Assembly (NCBI GenBank): GCA_014378185.1
Contig: JACMOE010000037.1
Coordinates: forward strand, 1-8,089
Origin: Gemmatimonadaceae bacterium
GTDB lineage: Bacteria; Gemmatimonadota; Gemmatimonadetes; Gemmatimonadales; Gemmatimonadaceae
Direction of reading: 5' to 3'
Length of the DNA stretch: 8,089 nucleotides
Shown: positions 1 through 5,092 of the stretch, piece after piece
Numbering within the stretch: position 1 is the first letter of the stretch
Layout of the letters: each line of letters starts with the position of its first letter
The notes under the pieces: generated by a model
Database searches by the model: none
Seen by the model: the letters and a program-made list of their open reading frames with translations, nothing else
Told to the model about the DNA's origin: nothing
Program-made: the position numbers and the translations under genes

Positions 1-314
1 CGCCGTCCGCGCGCCAGGAACGCCGCATCGCGCAGCGACTCTGCATGCTCCGCCCCCTCAGGCGCGCGAAAGTCGCATGCATCAAGGAGCGTCTTGGCCA
101 GGCCGGCCATGCGCGTGGCGTCACGCACATGGCGCTCCTGCCGGCGCAGCGCTTCTGCGACGCGATGCCGCGGCCACCCCTCCAGTCGGCGCACGAGACG
201 ACACAACCTGTCGAGAAACGGCACGACGCGTCCCCGCGAATCCCGCAGGTACTCCACGCGCAGGCGTCCCCCCTGCAAGTGGAGAAACGGCGCGACGTGC
301 GAGCTGCTCAGCAT
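1..314 (-). CDS. DUF790/Bax1-like nuclease, N-terminal part only (cut by window edge)
   Basis: Reading the minus strand from the ATG at 314 gives an uninterrupted 104-codon frame to the window edge. It begins MLSSSHVAPFLHLQGGRLRV and later reads RMAGLAKTLLDACDF. The opening (short leader, GGRLRVEYL strand) and the GLAK-LLLD-C-F stretch at about residues 77-90 resemble the N-terminus of DUF790 proteins. This family includes archaeal Bax1, a nuclease that binds the XPB helicase and is thought to cut at repair bubbles. The catalytic part lies outside the window, so activity cannot be judged. The gene starts 16 nt after the XPB-like helicase stop, in the same direction, which is the expected partner arrangement. 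No strong Shine-Dalgarno precedes the ATG, so translation may depend on ribosomes finishing the helicase gene. The family call rests on memory of the N-terminal pattern and on the neighbour. Confidence 0.72.
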   Translation of the reverse strand, partial: MLSSSHVAPFLHLQGGRLRVEYLRDSRGRVVPFLDRLCRLVRRLEGWPRHRVAEALRRQERHVRDATRMAGLAKTLLDACDFRAPEGAEHAESLRDAAFLARGR

Positions 315-330
315 CGGGGAGCGTCCGCGC

Positions 331-1746
331 TCACATCCCGAATCCCAGCTGCCCTTCAGATACGCGCTTCACGCCCACCCCTCGCTTCTGCGACGCGAGG
401 AACTCGTACGTCCCCGCCGCCACGATTTCGTACAGCGATGCCACCGCGTCGCCCTGCCGACGCAGCAACCGGCCCAGCCGTTGCGCATGCTGCCGGCTGC
501 TCCCACGTGTGGAATCGCCGAGCACGATGCCGAGCTTCGCGGTGGGGACGTCCCAGCCTTCGTCGAGCACGCGAACGCTGGCCACCGCGCGGATCTCGCC
601 GCTCGCCATCCGCGCGAGCAGCCGATGGCGTTCCGACGCTGGCGTGGACGCCGTGATCATGGGGATCGCCAGCGCGCGCGACACTCCTTCCGCCGCATCC
701 GTTCCACCACAGAAGATCAGGGCCTGCTCGGCGGGATGTGCGCGGAGAATGCGCTGCGTCTCGTGCAGCTTGCCCGCGGCGAGACGCACGATCTGTTCGC
801 GCTCGTGAAACGCGCGAAGGGCGCGCCGTGCCTCGGGCGACCGCCGAGCACTCGCCGCGAACATTCGCCATGCATCCGCCGGCGTCTCGCCGCGCTCGCG
901 ATGGCCTGCACGGGTCATGTGGCTCTCGTAGCGCTCCGTGAGTATCGCATACTGTGCCTCTTCGTTCGGCGTCAGCGGCACGAAACGCCTGGTGATGGCG
1001 AAGCGCGCCAGCTCCGCATCCGTCATCTCGCCAATCAGCTTGCGGTATACCACCGGACCAACGAGGCGGCGCAGCTCGTCGTCCCTGTTGTCCGGATAAG
1101 TTGCCGTGAGGCCGAGCCGGTATGGTGCCGGTGCGATGCGCAGGTGATCGTGCCAGGCGCGCGCGTCGCCGGACGTCGTGTCTGCGAGGTGATGCACCTC
1201 GTCGAGCACCAGCAGCGGGAACTGAGCGCCCCATCGTTCCAGGAGCGTGAATGCGGAGTGGTACGTGGTGACCGTGAGGGCGCGCACCTCTTTTTCGTCG
1301 CCGTAGTATGCCCCCACCCGTTCGCTCCCGAATGCGTCGGCGAGCTGGGTGAACCATTGGGCAACGAGTGCGCGGGTTGGTGCCACGATGCACGCGCCGC
1401 AGCGCATCGCGTCGATCGCGAGGAGGGCGACGAGCGTCTTTCCGGCGCCGGTGGGCAGCACTACGCTTCCGCGCGATCCCGCCGAGCGCCAGCGATCAAC
1501 CGCTTCGCGTTGGTATAGGCGTGGTGCACGCGGGTCGATCAGTGGCGCGTCGAGGTCACCAGGTGCGTCGCCCGATTCGGGAATGCCCTGTGCGTCTGCC
1601 CATGCGCGCAGCTCGGACATGCGGTGGCCCGGTGCCACGAGGGCATCGAGGCGCGGATCGTGGGTGAGCCACGAGGGCGCGTCCGTCGCCGGCACCCCGC
1701 GCACGATCGCGAGGCCATACCGGTAGGAGAGCGAAGGTGAAAGCAA
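331..1746 (-). CDS. XPB/Rad25-like superfamily 2 DNA helicase
   Basis: A 471-residue SF2 helicase with all core motifs in order: Q-like YQREAVD (78-84), motif I LPTGAGKT (97-104), Ia APTRALVAQW (122-131), motif II DEVH (182-185), motif III TAT (214-216), motif IV ALIFCGG (342-348), motif V VLDEGWDV (393-400) and motif VI QRLGRLLR (422-429). The DEVH box, GRLLR and a short RDD just after motif III (221-223), where XPB proteins carry RED, point to XPB/Rad25 rather than RecG, RecQ or type I restriction subunits. XPB proteins are 3'-5' translocases that open DNA for nucleotide excision repair; with Bax1 they form a helicase-nuclease. The length is close to archaeal XPB and shorter than many bacterial ones. 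The start is a TTG 4 nt after the Doc stop with a weak ribosome-binding site; in-frame GTG codons at residues 14 and 18 are alternatives. A DUF790/Bax1-like gene follows 16 nt downstream. A defence role instead of repair is possible but not shown. Confidence 0.9.
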   Translation of the reverse strand: MLSPSLSYRYGLAIVRGVPATDAPSWLTHDPRLDALVAPGHRMSELRAWADAQGIPESGDAPGDLDAPLIDPRAPRLYQREAVDRWRSAGSRGSVVLPTGAGKTLVALLAIDAMRCGACIVAPTRALVAQWFTQLADAFGSERVGAYYGDEKEVRALTVTTYHSAFTLLERWGAQFPLLVLDEVHHLADTTSGDARAWHDHLRIAPAPYRLGLTATYPDNRDDELRRLVGPVVYRKLIGEMTDAELARFAITRRFVPLTPNEEAQYAILTERYESHMTRAGHRERGETPADAWRMFAASARRSPEARRALRAFHEREQIVRLAAGKLHETQRILRAHPAEQALIFCGGTDAAEGVSRALAIPMITASTPASERHRLLARMASGEIRAVASVRVLDEGWDVPTAKLGIVLGDSTRGSSRQHAQRLGRLLRRQGDAVASLYEIVAAGTYEFLASQKRGVGVKRVSEGQLGFGM

Positions 1747-1750
1747 TTTG

Positions 1751-2134
1751 CTACTTCATTTTCAACTTCACCCACGCTGCAACCAGATCGACGCCAACCT
1801 CACCCGTGGCCGCAGAAATCACGATTGCATACAACTCCGGTCCAGGCGCCACGAGATTCCGTTCGTTGATCTTCAGGAAAACCAGCATCGCTGCCAGGGC
1901 TGTGCGCTTGTTTCCGTCGAGATATCCTTGCTGGCGTGCGAGCGCACACAGGTACGTTGCCGCGAGCGCCTCGAGCGTGTCCGCCTGACCATACAACCAG
2001 GCGTTGACGGGGCGGGCAAGCGCACTTTCCACTGCACCTTCGTCGCGGATGCCTCGTAATCCCCCGAACAGCTCGAGTTGCCGGTCGTGCAGCAGGTGAA
2101 GGGTGGCAAGCGGAATCCAGACCGGCTCCGTCAC
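1751..2134 (-). CDS. doc: Fic/Doc-family (death-on-curing type) toxin with altered active-site His
   Basis: A 127-residue protein of typical Doc length. Doc proteins are Fic-fold enzymes; phage P1 Doc phosphorylates elongation factor Tu and halts translation. The N-terminal stretch IRDEGAVESALARP (about 29-42) and the motif LDGNKRTALAAMLVFL (72-87) are characteristic. The family motif is His-x-(Phe/Tyr)-x-(Asp/Asn)-x-Asn-Lys-Arg; here it reads QGYLDGNKR, so the normally invariant His is Gln69 (codon CAA, checked on the nucleotides) while Asp73, Asn75, Lys76 and Arg77 remain. That change may weaken or abolish catalysis, or mark a variant subfamily. The start is GTG, overlapping the antitoxin stop as GTGA, the usual translational coupling. 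The helicase begins 4 nt after its TAG. Family assignment is firm; present toxicity is doubtful. Confidence 0.9.
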   Translation of the reverse strand: MTEPVWIPLATLHLLHDRQLELFGGLRGIRDEGAVESALARPVNAWLYGQADTLEALAATYLCALARQQGYLDGNKRTALAAMLVFLKINERNLVAPGPELYAIVISAATGEVGVDLVAAWVKLKMK

Positions 2135-2361
2135 TTGGACAGGGCGTCGAATACCTCTCGATATTGATCGACCGCCTCTTCCATCGCCTTCAGCGCATCG
2201 GTCTGCGCGGGATCGAGTGCGGTTACCAGATAGGAGCCCGGACCTGCTTCACGCCAGTACAGATCCTGGCCTGCCTGCACCGCAAGCCGTCGGGCGACTT
2301 CCGATGGAAGGGTGGCGACGACAGATCCACCCTGCGCTCGCGTCTTTGTCTTGAGGATCAT
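2131..2361 (-). CDS. AbrB/MazE/SpoVT-type antitoxin of the Doc pair
   Basis: A 76-residue protein with an N-terminal swapped-hairpin DNA-binding domain: AQGGSVVATLPSEVARRL (9-26) followed by the AGQDLY strand (30-35). The acidic helical tail, with DPAQTDALKAMEEAVDQYRE (50-69) and ending FDALSK, would wrap and neutralise the toxin. The DPxxxxxxxAMEEAxxxYR pattern is common in AbrB-type antitoxins encoded beside Doc toxins. The gene precedes and overlaps the toxin by 4 nt, the normal antitoxin-first order. It probably binds its own promoter region between 2362 and about 2420. The ATG at 2361 has no clear Shine-Dalgarno in the AT-rich leader, so initiation may be weak or the leader very short. 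Confidence 0.87.
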   Translation of the reverse strand: MILKTKTRAQGGSVVATLPSEVARRLAVQAGQDLYWREAGPGSYLVTALDPAQTDALKAMEEAVDQYREVFDALSK

Positions 2362-2388
2362 TGATTAAATGAGATAATTGTGTAACTA

Positions 2389-2418
2389 AGTCTAACCGTC
2401 GGATCCCTCCCCTTGCAA
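2389..2418 (-). promoter_or_regulatory. possible promoter of the AbrB-Doc-XPB-Bax1 run
   Basis: On the minus strand TTGCAA (2413-2418) is followed after 18 nt by TAGACT (2389-2394), four of six matches to each sigma-70 consensus box. Transcription would begin roughly 25 nt before the antitoxin ATG. The flank 2362-2395 is clearly more AT-rich than its surroundings. The match is imperfect, so this is only a candidate. Confidence 0.35.
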
Positions 2419-2462
2419 GCTGTTTGACCCATTGGGCGGCTGCGACCGAACGTGGCGGCACG

Positions 2463-2490
2463 TTGACAAAGACGTCCTGCGGGTTAGCAT
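2463..2490 (+). promoter_or_regulatory. sigma-70-like promoter of the RHH-PIN-Uma2 operon
   Basis: A perfect -35 box TTGACA (2463-2468) is followed after 16 nt by TAGCAT (2485-2490), four of six matches to TATAAT. Transcription would start near 2497, about 22 nt before the antitoxin ATG. The -10 box overlaps the left arm of the inverted repeat at 2488-2521, as expected of an autorepressed toxin-antitoxin promoter. Confidence 0.6.
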
Positions 2491-2521
2491 ACATGTAATT
2501 GGTACATGGAGTACATGTATG
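2488..2521 (+). promoter_or_regulatory. candidate operator: perfect inverted repeat over promoter, RBS and start codon
   Basis: CATACATGTA (2488-2497) and its exact reverse complement TACATGTATG (2512-2521) are separated by 14 nt. A further TACATG sits between them at 2503-2508. Each arm contains the 8-bp palindrome TACATGTA, so there are two full sites and one partial site. The left arm overlaps the -10 box; the right arm contains the ATG at 2519-2521; the ribosome-binding GGAG (2508-2511) lies between. Arrays of short palindromes are typical ribbon-helix-helix repressor operators, and the antitoxin encoded here is the obvious ligand. Binding is inferred. Confidence 0.6.
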
Positions 2522-2845
2522 AAACAAAGGCATTCACCCAAGGCCGTTCGTGAGCCAGTGCAGGTCTACCTGGAGGCACCCGACCGCGCCCTTCTGGAGC
2601 GATCGGCCCTTGCTACTGGACTGTCGCGTGCCGAAGTGCTCCGACGCGGGCTGCACAGGTTTGCCGCGGAACTCCTCGCTGACGAGAGTCCGGCGTTGGC
2701 GTTCCTGGAAAGCGCGGTTGCTTCCACGCCAGCGGGTGTAGCGTCTGACGTCGCCGCGCGGCACGACGAGTATCTCGCCGATTGGGAGATGGCCTCCTCG
2801 GGATCAAAGCCTGCGCCGACGAAGGCGAGGCCAGGGCGAGAGTGA
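2519..2845 (+). CDS. ribbon-helix-helix (CopG/VapB-like) antitoxin
   Basis: A 108-residue protein. Residues about 12-46 fit a ribbon-helix-helix DNA-binding fold: the strand EPVQVYLEA, a first helix DRALLERSALATG, then LSRAEVLRRGLHRF as turn and second helix. The tail includes AARHDEYLADWEMAS (79-93), typical of toxin-wrapping segments of VapB-like proteins, and ends in a basic Pro/Lys-rich stretch. ATG 2519 is chosen because GGAG lies 7 nt upstream and the promoter ends just before it; an in-frame ATG at 2432 would put the promoter inside the coding region. Its stop overlaps the PIN toxin start as GTGA. It is expected to bind and neutralise the toxin and repress the operon through the repeat at 2488-2521. 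Confidence 0.85.
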   Translation: MKQRHSPKAVREPVQVYLEAPDRALLERSALATGLSRAEVLRRGLHRFAAELLADESPALAFLESAVASTPAGVASDVAARHDEYLADWEMASSGSKPAPTKARPGRE

Positions 2846-3255
2846 AGCGCGCAGTCTTCCTGGATACGTCGGGCTGGATTGCAGCCGCCGTTCGCGGCCA
2901 GTCGCTCCACGAAGAGGCCAAAGCCGCATACACATCGGCCGTTCGGCAGGGGTATCGCATCATGCTCACGCCAATGGTCCTCGGCGAGTCCCACGCGCTG
3001 TTTCTCCGGTTGCTGGGCCGGGACACGGCGGTTGCGGCGCTCGAGGGTGCGTTGACAGATCCCACGCACGTGGTGGTCCCGGTAGATGACGAGCTGGTCA
3101 GGAAGGCGGTGGAGCGCTGGCTCCGGCCGTATCGCGACCATGGCTTTTCGCTCTGCGATGCCGTGTCGTTCGAGGTGATGCAGCGCGAGGGGATCACGCG
3201 CGCGTTGTCGATCGACAGGCATTTCGTGACTGCGGGATTCGAGATCGTCGGCTGA
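2842..3255 (+). CDS. PIN-domain ribonuclease toxin (VapC-like)
   Basis: A 137-residue PIN-domain protein. VapC toxins cut specific RNAs, often tRNA or rRNA, using a Mg-binding acidic cluster. All four acidic positions are visible: Asp8 in VFLDTSGW, Glu49 in MVLGESHAL, Asp106 in SLCDAVSF and Asp125 in LSIDRHF, so the enzyme looks intact. The GTG at 2842 is chosen because it overlaps the antitoxin stop (GTGA) and places the first strand VKRAVFLDTS at the N-terminus, as in the family; a purine-rich AGGGCGAGA lies just upstream. A longer frame from 2782 exists but would overlap the antitoxin by 60 nt more without adding conserved sequence. The Uma2 gene follows after 9 nt, so the toxin probably shares a transcript with it. 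Confidence 0.9.
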   Translation: MKRAVFLDTSGWIAAAVRGQSLHEEAKAAYTSAVRQGYRIMLTPMVLGESHALFLRLLGRDTAVAALEGALTDPTHVVVPVDDELVRKAVERWLRPYRDHGFSLCDAVSFEVMQREGITRALSIDRHFVTAGFEIVG

Positions 3256-3264
3256 GGCGATAAT

Positions 3265-3852
3265 ATGCCCGCTATTCGTCGCCGCTGGACCACCGCCGAA
3301 GTGCGCTCGCTCATGGGCGAGTCGCGCGCGTGGCCGAGGTACGAGCTCATTGGCGGGGAGCTGCTCGTGACGCCGGCGCCCCGAGGGGCACACCAGCTCG
3401 TGGTGGTGGAGCTCGTGGTCCTGCTGTACGAATACCTCGGGCGCGAACCGGTCGGCACTGTGGTTACGTCGCCCGCCGACCTGGAGCTGCAACCGGGCAC
3501 CATCACACAACCAGACATTTTTGTCGTTCCCGCAACCACGCGACCAGCCGGCGACCAGCTCGAGTGGTCGGACGTGACGTCGCTGCTGCTGGCCGTGGAG
3601 GTCCTGTCGCCGAGCAGTTTGCGAACGGACCGCGTGGAGAAGCGCGACTTCTACATGGACGCGAATGTCGCGGAATACTGGGTGGTCGACGCGGATGCGC
3701 GCATCGTGGAGCGATGGACGCTGGCGCGGGAGACGCCCCTGATCGCGCGTGACCAGTTGACGTGGGCGCCGGCGGGTGCCGAGCCCCTGGTCGTTGACCT
3801 CACTGCCCTTTTCGAGCGGGTTGCGGTGAAGCTGGGAATGCTCGGGCGGTAA
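3265..3852 (+). CDS. Uma2-family (DUF820) PD-(D/E)xK nuclease, copy 1
   Basis: A 195-residue protein of usual Uma2 length. Family marks in order: RYELIGGELLVTPAP (25-39), H43, QPDIFVV with the metal-binding Asp84, LAVEVLSPSS with Glu112, Lys126 in RVEKRDFY, and AEYWVVD (136-142). These form the PD-ExK-type core of restriction-endonuclease-like folds. The biological role of Uma2 proteins is not established; the nuclease activity is predicted from the fold. GAGG (3254-3257) overlaps the PIN stop codon and lies 7 nt before the ATG, so translation is probably coupled to the toxin gene. No clear terminator follows. Confidence 0.88.
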   Translation: MPAIRRRWTTAEVRSLMGESRAWPRYELIGGELLVTPAPRGAHQLVVVELVVLLYEYLGREPVGTVVTSPADLELQPGTITQPDIFVVPATTRPAGDQLEWSDVTSLLLAVEVLSPSSLRTDRVEKRDFYMDANVAEYWVVDADARIVERWTLARETPLIARDQLTWAPAGAEPLVVDLTALFERVAVKLGMLGR

Positions 3853-3938
3853 GGGAACCAGAGGGGCCAGACCGCAAACACCAGTTCTTGACACCGTGTG
3901 ACGCGGAATGTTATCCATGGGTGGTAGTGGTCGAGTGC
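3853..3938. other. short spacer without a recognised gene
   Basis: Spacer between the first Uma2 gene and the repeat-bounded GIY-YIG unit. It holds an isolated TTGACA at 3888-3893 but no convincing -10 box, and no stem-loop with a T tract. Confidence 0.5.
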
Positions 3939-3959
3939 TGTCATTCCGAGCGGAGCGCG
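3939..3959 (+). repeat. left partial copy of dispersed repeat (21 bp)
   Basis: These 21 bp, starting TGTCATTCCGAGCG and ending GGAGCGCG, are identical to the first 21 bp of the full copy at 3966-4011 and lie 27 nt upstream of it in the same orientation. The second half of the repeat (GAGGAATCTGCAC) is absent here. Confidence 0.85.
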
Positions 3960-3965
3960 GCCGTC

Positions 3966-4011
3966 TGTCATTCCGAGCGGAGCGCGAAGCGCGAAGTCGA
4001 GGAATCTGCAC
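3966..4011 (+). repeat. left full copy of dispersed repeat (46 bp)
   Basis: Starts TGTCATTCCGAGCG, has a GCGAAGC-rich middle, and ends AGTCGAGGAATCTGCAC; ATTCC near one end pairs with GGAAT near the other. It matches the inverted copy at 4371-4410 over both ends, differing only by small insertions in the middle. The whole copy also encodes the C-terminus and stop of the GIY-YIG gene on the other strand. Confidence 0.85.
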
Positions 4012-4300
4012 CTTGGCTACGCGAATCCCAGCCGCTCAAGTCGTCCCATGCAGCATTCGTGGCCTGAATGAGCGCCAACTTCTTTTCGCGCCGCCAGTTC
4101 TTCAACTGCTTTTCTCTCGCGATGGCCGACCGTGCATCGGCGGTTGTCTCAATGAGCACGAGTCGGCAGCAGCGGTATCGCGCCGAAAAGCCAGTTGTTG
4201 CGGTACGATGCTCGGCGAGCCGCCTGGCCATGTCATTCGTTACGCCGATGTAGAGTCTGCGGGAACGATTTGCGAGGATATAGACGAAGTATTGGCGCAT
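3968..4300 (-). CDS. GIY-YIG endonuclease domain protein (YhbQ/URI-like)
   Basis: A 110-residue single-domain nuclease. MRQYFVYILA carries the GIY-equivalent VYI (6-8) and RLYIGVTND the YIG (17-19). Next come the catalytic Arg region ARRLAEHR (25-32), Glu63 in AREKQLKNWRREKK, and Asn82 in QATNAAWDDLS, as in UvrC-N-terminal-like small nucleases. ATG 4300 is chosen because homologues begin right before FVYIL; ATG 4324 and GTG 4333 are in-frame alternatives, with AAAGGA a little upstream of both. The last ~15 residues (QGADSSTSRFALRSE) and the stop are encoded by the repeat copy at 3966-4011, so the natural C-terminus probably ended near the DLSGW segment and has been replaced or extended by repeat sequence. 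The substrate is unknown. The core residues appear intact. Confidence 0.83.
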   Translation of the reverse strand: MRQYFVYILANRSRRLYIGVTNDMARRLAEHRTATTGFSARYRCCRLVLIETTADARSAIAREKQLKNWRREKKLALIQATNAAWDDLSGWDSRSQGADSSTSRFALRSE

Positions 4301-4370
4301 GCGAACAACATGGCGTTGGACCATTGGGGGCACGCATCCTTTCGGTGCGAGGGGTGGTGAAACGACTCAC

Positions 4371-4410
4371 GTGCAGATTCCTCGACTCGCTTCGCTCGCT
4401 CGGAATGACA
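4371..4410 (-). repeat. right full copy of dispersed repeat (40 bp, inverted)
   Basis: Read on the minus strand it starts TGTCATTCCGAGCG, passes through AGCGAAGCGAG and ends TCGAGGAATCTGCAC. It is the inverted counterpart of 3966-4011, with a middle about 6 bp shorter. Confidence 0.85.
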
Positions 4411-4411
4411 A

Positions 4412-4435
4412 GGTGCAGATTCCTCGAGAATGACA
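4412..4435 (-). repeat. right repeat copy lacking its central segment (24 bp)
   Basis: On the minus strand it reads TGTCATTC directly joined to TCGAGGAATCTGCACC, so about 16-18 bp of the GAGCG-rich centre present in the neighbouring copy is missing while both ends are kept. The surrounding GGTGCAG (4412-4418) and CTGCACC (4437-4443) form a further 7-bp inverted repeat around it. Confidence 0.75.
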
Positions 4436-4526
4436 CCTGCACCCCACCCCGCTTGCTTACCCGCACCTCTCACCACAGCTTACGAAGTCACCCCGTCCAG
4501 TTCGCCACATCATCCGTGAGGTTCTC

Positions 4527-5072
4527 ATGCGCCTGTTCCGGCTCGCCTCCACCGCCCTGGCTTTCCTGTCGGTAGCGTCGGCAGCGCCGCTCTCGGCACA
4601 GCAGCACCTCATTTCGCGGGAGGCCCTGATCGCCGCGGTGCAGAACCACAGGGGCGCCGTGATCCGGTACATCGACGCCGCCCCTGACTCGATGCTCGGG
4701 TTTCGGCCCACCAAGGGGGTCAGGACCTTTGCCGAGCAGATCGAGCATGCTGCCGGCAGTGACGCGTACATCGCGCACCTCGCCATCACCGGGTCGGCAA
4801 AGGGTATCCCATCCATGGGCGACTCGGCAGTCTACCTGCACAACAAGGCCGCACTCAAGACGTACGCTGCTGCCGCGATGGATCACACCCTCGGGATGCT
4901 CCGAGGCGTCAGCGACGCCGCGATGCAGGAGAACATCGTGCAGTTCGGAAACAAGGTCACCCGCGGCCGCGCGTTGATGGAATTGCTCGACCACTTTCCC
5001 TGGACGCTCGGGCAAACGGTGCCCTACCTGCGGCTCAACGGCGTCACGCCTCCGGAGTATTCGCCGTTCTGA
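4527..5072 (+). CDS. exported DinB-superfamily protein
   Basis: A 181-residue protein whose C-terminus GQTVPYLRLNGVTPPEYS (162-179) is the hallmark of DinB/YfiT-like four-helix-bundle proteins; EQIEHAAGSDAYIAHL (70-85) supplies the usual first His (His74). The first ~24 residues (MRLFRLASTALAFLSVASAA then PLSAQQ) form a Sec signal peptide with likely cleavage after SA, so it acts outside the cytoplasm. DinB-fold proteins usually bind a metal through three His and many act as thiol-dependent transferases. Here the usual H-x-x-x-H-R-G-Q reads H156-FPWTLGQ, so the second motif His is lost (Trp159/Thr160) and the metal site may be incomplete. GAGG (4518-4521) sits 5 nt before the ATG. Function unknown; the gene is convergent with the next Uma2 gene, 20 nt apart. 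Confidence 0.85.
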   Translation: MRLFRLASTALAFLSVASAAPLSAQQHLISREALIAAVQNHRGAVIRYIDAAPDSMLGFRPTKGVRTFAEQIEHAAGSDAYIAHLAITGSAKGIPSMGDSAVYLHNKAALKTYAAAAMDHTLGMLRGVSDAAMQENIVQFGNKVTRGRALMELLDHFPWTLGQTVPYLRLNGVTPPEYSPF

Positions 5073-5092
5073 GTCTGGAGACAACGCCCGTC

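Larger units (their letters stand above)
3939..4443. mobile_element. candidate repeat-bounded GIY-YIG unit
   Basis: A single small nuclease gene is bracketed by paired repeat copies in inverted orientation: partial plus full on the left (3939-4011), full plus centrally deleted on the right (4371-4435). The outermost sequences are TGTCATTCCGAGCG on the left and its reverse complement at 4397-4410 on the right. The layout resembles REP elements with their associated nuclease genes, but with GIY-YIG in place of a Y1 transposase. No target-site duplication was identified, and no mobility is shown. Confidence 0.45.

Noticed and set aside
94..1518. Long plus-strand open frame (474 codons) opposite the helicase
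   Set aside because: Arg/Ala/His-rich, no recognisable domain, and fully antisense to a helicase with all motifs intact; a high-GC shadow.
2432..2518. Longer N-terminus for the RHH antitoxin from ATG 2432
   Set aside because: It would place the TTGACA/TAGCAT promoter and the operator inside the coding region; ATG 2519 has a well-spaced GGAG.
3888..3920. TTGACA at 3888-3893 as a plus-strand promoter
   Set aside because: No acceptable -10 box at 16-18 nt (TTATCC at 17 nt is poor) and no plus-strand gene begins nearby.
2566..4011. Long minus-strand open frame (481 codons) across the RHH, PIN and Uma2 genes
   Set aside because: Arg/Ser/Pro-rich composition without domains, antisense to three well-supported genes, and starting inside the dispersed repeat.
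3939..4443. CRISPR array
   Set aside because: The repeats are few, irregularly spaced, in both orientations and surround a gene.
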